This document shows positions 63,684 through 64,000 of a stretch of 64,000 nt of DNA, in pieces. The DNA is taken from assembly GCA_947497245.1 (NCBI GenBank), contig CANMFO010000008.1:1-64000 (forward strand), in the 5' to 3' direction. The position numbers and the translations under genes are program-made. Source of the stretch: an uncultured Flavobacteriaceae bacterium (lineage in GTDB: Bacteria > Bacteroidota > Bacteroidia > Flavobacteriales > Flavobacteriaceae). The notes under the pieces were generated by a model. That model saw only the letters and a program-made list of their open reading frames with translations, ran no database searches and had not been told where the DNA came from. Position 1 is the stretch's first letter. Every line of letters starts with the position of its first letter.

Positions 63684-63914
63684 CTATTCGGAATCTTTGA
63701 CAATGCCTTCCACTATATGCCTTGACCGGTCCACTTCGTCCTTATTGACATAAATGTCCGCATTCCCCAACATCGAGGACGCAAAACCGGCCAACCGGGC
63801 AGATTCTGCCTCATCTTTTATAACCGCCTCGATGCCAGCGGCATGAAGTTCATTGGCAATGCGGCCTGCCATGATGGTACTGCCGCTGAATATTTTAGTA
63901 TACGCTGAATCCAT
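63684..63914 (-). CDS. DUF2007 family protein
   Basis: The 76-residue protein matches DUF2007, with SGSTIMAGRIANELHAAGIE and a closing VDRSRHIVEGIVKDSE. These are small ferredoxin-like-fold proteins thought to be signal-transducing or PII-like regulators; the ligand is unknown. It ends 169 bp before the heme lipoprotein start on the same strand. Confidence 0.9.
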   Translation of the reverse strand: MDSAYTKIFSGSTIMAGRIANELHAAGIEAVIKDEAESARLAGFASSMLGNADIYVNKDEVDRSRHIVEGIVKDSE

Positions 63915-63925
63915 AAAACTAATTT

Positions 63926-64000
63926 TTAGAGAAGTTCGTTCATTTCCAAAAGGAGTGCATGAAACCGCTTGAGCGTTGCCGTGAGCACACCGATCTGTTC
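63926..64000 (-). CDS. C-terminal fragment of a protein cut by the window edge
   Basis: A minus-strand frame is open from the window edge to a TAA at 63926-63928 and reads 24 residues, LKRFHALLLEMNELL at its end. The frame is clean and of coding composition, but the protein cannot be identified from so short a fragment. It lies 11 bp upstream of the DUF2007 gene, so the two are likely co-transcribed. Confidence 0.55.
   Translation of the reverse strand, partial: EQIGVLTATLKRFHALLLEMNELL

Overview
The window is a stretch of chromosome from a marine-type Flavobacteriaceae (Bacteroidota). This rests on several signs seen together: a type IX secretion (T9SS) sorting domain beside a PorP/SprF porin, TonB/CarboxypepD_reg receptors, DUF5916, DUF4295, DUF6249 and DUF4369 genes, the L28-L33-DUF4295-FtsY ribosomal block, many weak Shine-Dalgarno sites, and repeated matches to the Bacteroidota -7 promoter element TAnnTTTG upstream of genes. 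I cannot name the genus from sequence alone. No rRNA, tRNA, transposase, integrase, prophage gene or CRISPR array was seen, so this looks like ordinary core chromosome with some accessory surface and sugar genes.

Layout. 1-3.8 kb: a cell-surface trio (tail of a repetitive giant protein, a type B T9SS cargo with calcium-binding repeats, a PorP/SprF partner). 4.1-6.4 kb: idi-queD-manA and a small helical protein. 6.5-15.5 kb, minus strand: DUF4369 lipoprotein, DUF819 membrane protein, HAD phosphatase, DUF5916 outer-membrane protein, a ribbon-helix-helix regulator, an SPFH protein and a class A penicillin-binding protein. 15.6-25 kb: S1/P1 nuclease, two AraC-type regulators (one cytosolic with a cupin sensor, one membrane-anchored), DoxX, DUF885 peptidase-like protein, MOSC protein, a coupled cupin/small membrane pair, DUF6249, and an ECF sigma factor with an overlapping membrane partner. 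25.2-31.4 kb: htpG, a probable short regulated RNA, a FabH-type ketoacyl synthase, and a TonB-type outer-membrane receptor. 31.7-39.5 kb: CoA-binding protein, SLC5 symporter divergent from a CBM9/beta-lactamase fusion lipoprotein, recR, a branched-chain 2-oxoacid dehydrogenase E2, and an outer-membrane protein.

39.7-51.3 kb is housekeeping: DEDDh exonuclease, FAH hydrolase-Hpt-CinA (start/stop overlaps), rpmB-rpmG-DUF4295-ftsY, a lipoprotein amidase, a Tat-exported sugar-isomerase-like protein, DUF3820, pyrG and yidC. 51.8-55.2 kb holds two fasciclin (FAS1) lipoproteins with four and two domains. 55.5-64 kb: mnmA, nitronate monooxygenase, then a GMC oxidoreductase/gluconate 2-dehydrogenase subunit 3 pair running tail-to-tail into a 1139-residue HEAT/c-type heme lipoprotein. 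Together these resemble a periplasmic sugar-oxidising (3-keto-glycoside type) system. A DUF2007 gene and the end of one further gene close the window.

The most interesting unexplained item is at 27.33-27.51 kb: an 8+8 bp inverted repeat upstream of a perfect -7 element, followed by about 115 nt that end in a 13-bp terminator hairpin and encode at most a seven-residue peptide. Other points for a second look are an Asp-to-Asn change in the catalytic motif of the E2 acyltransferase, a 24-bp near-perfect palindrome between the second FAS1 gene and mnmA, and operator-like inverted repeats in front of the SPFH, ribbon-helix-helix and membrane AraC genes.
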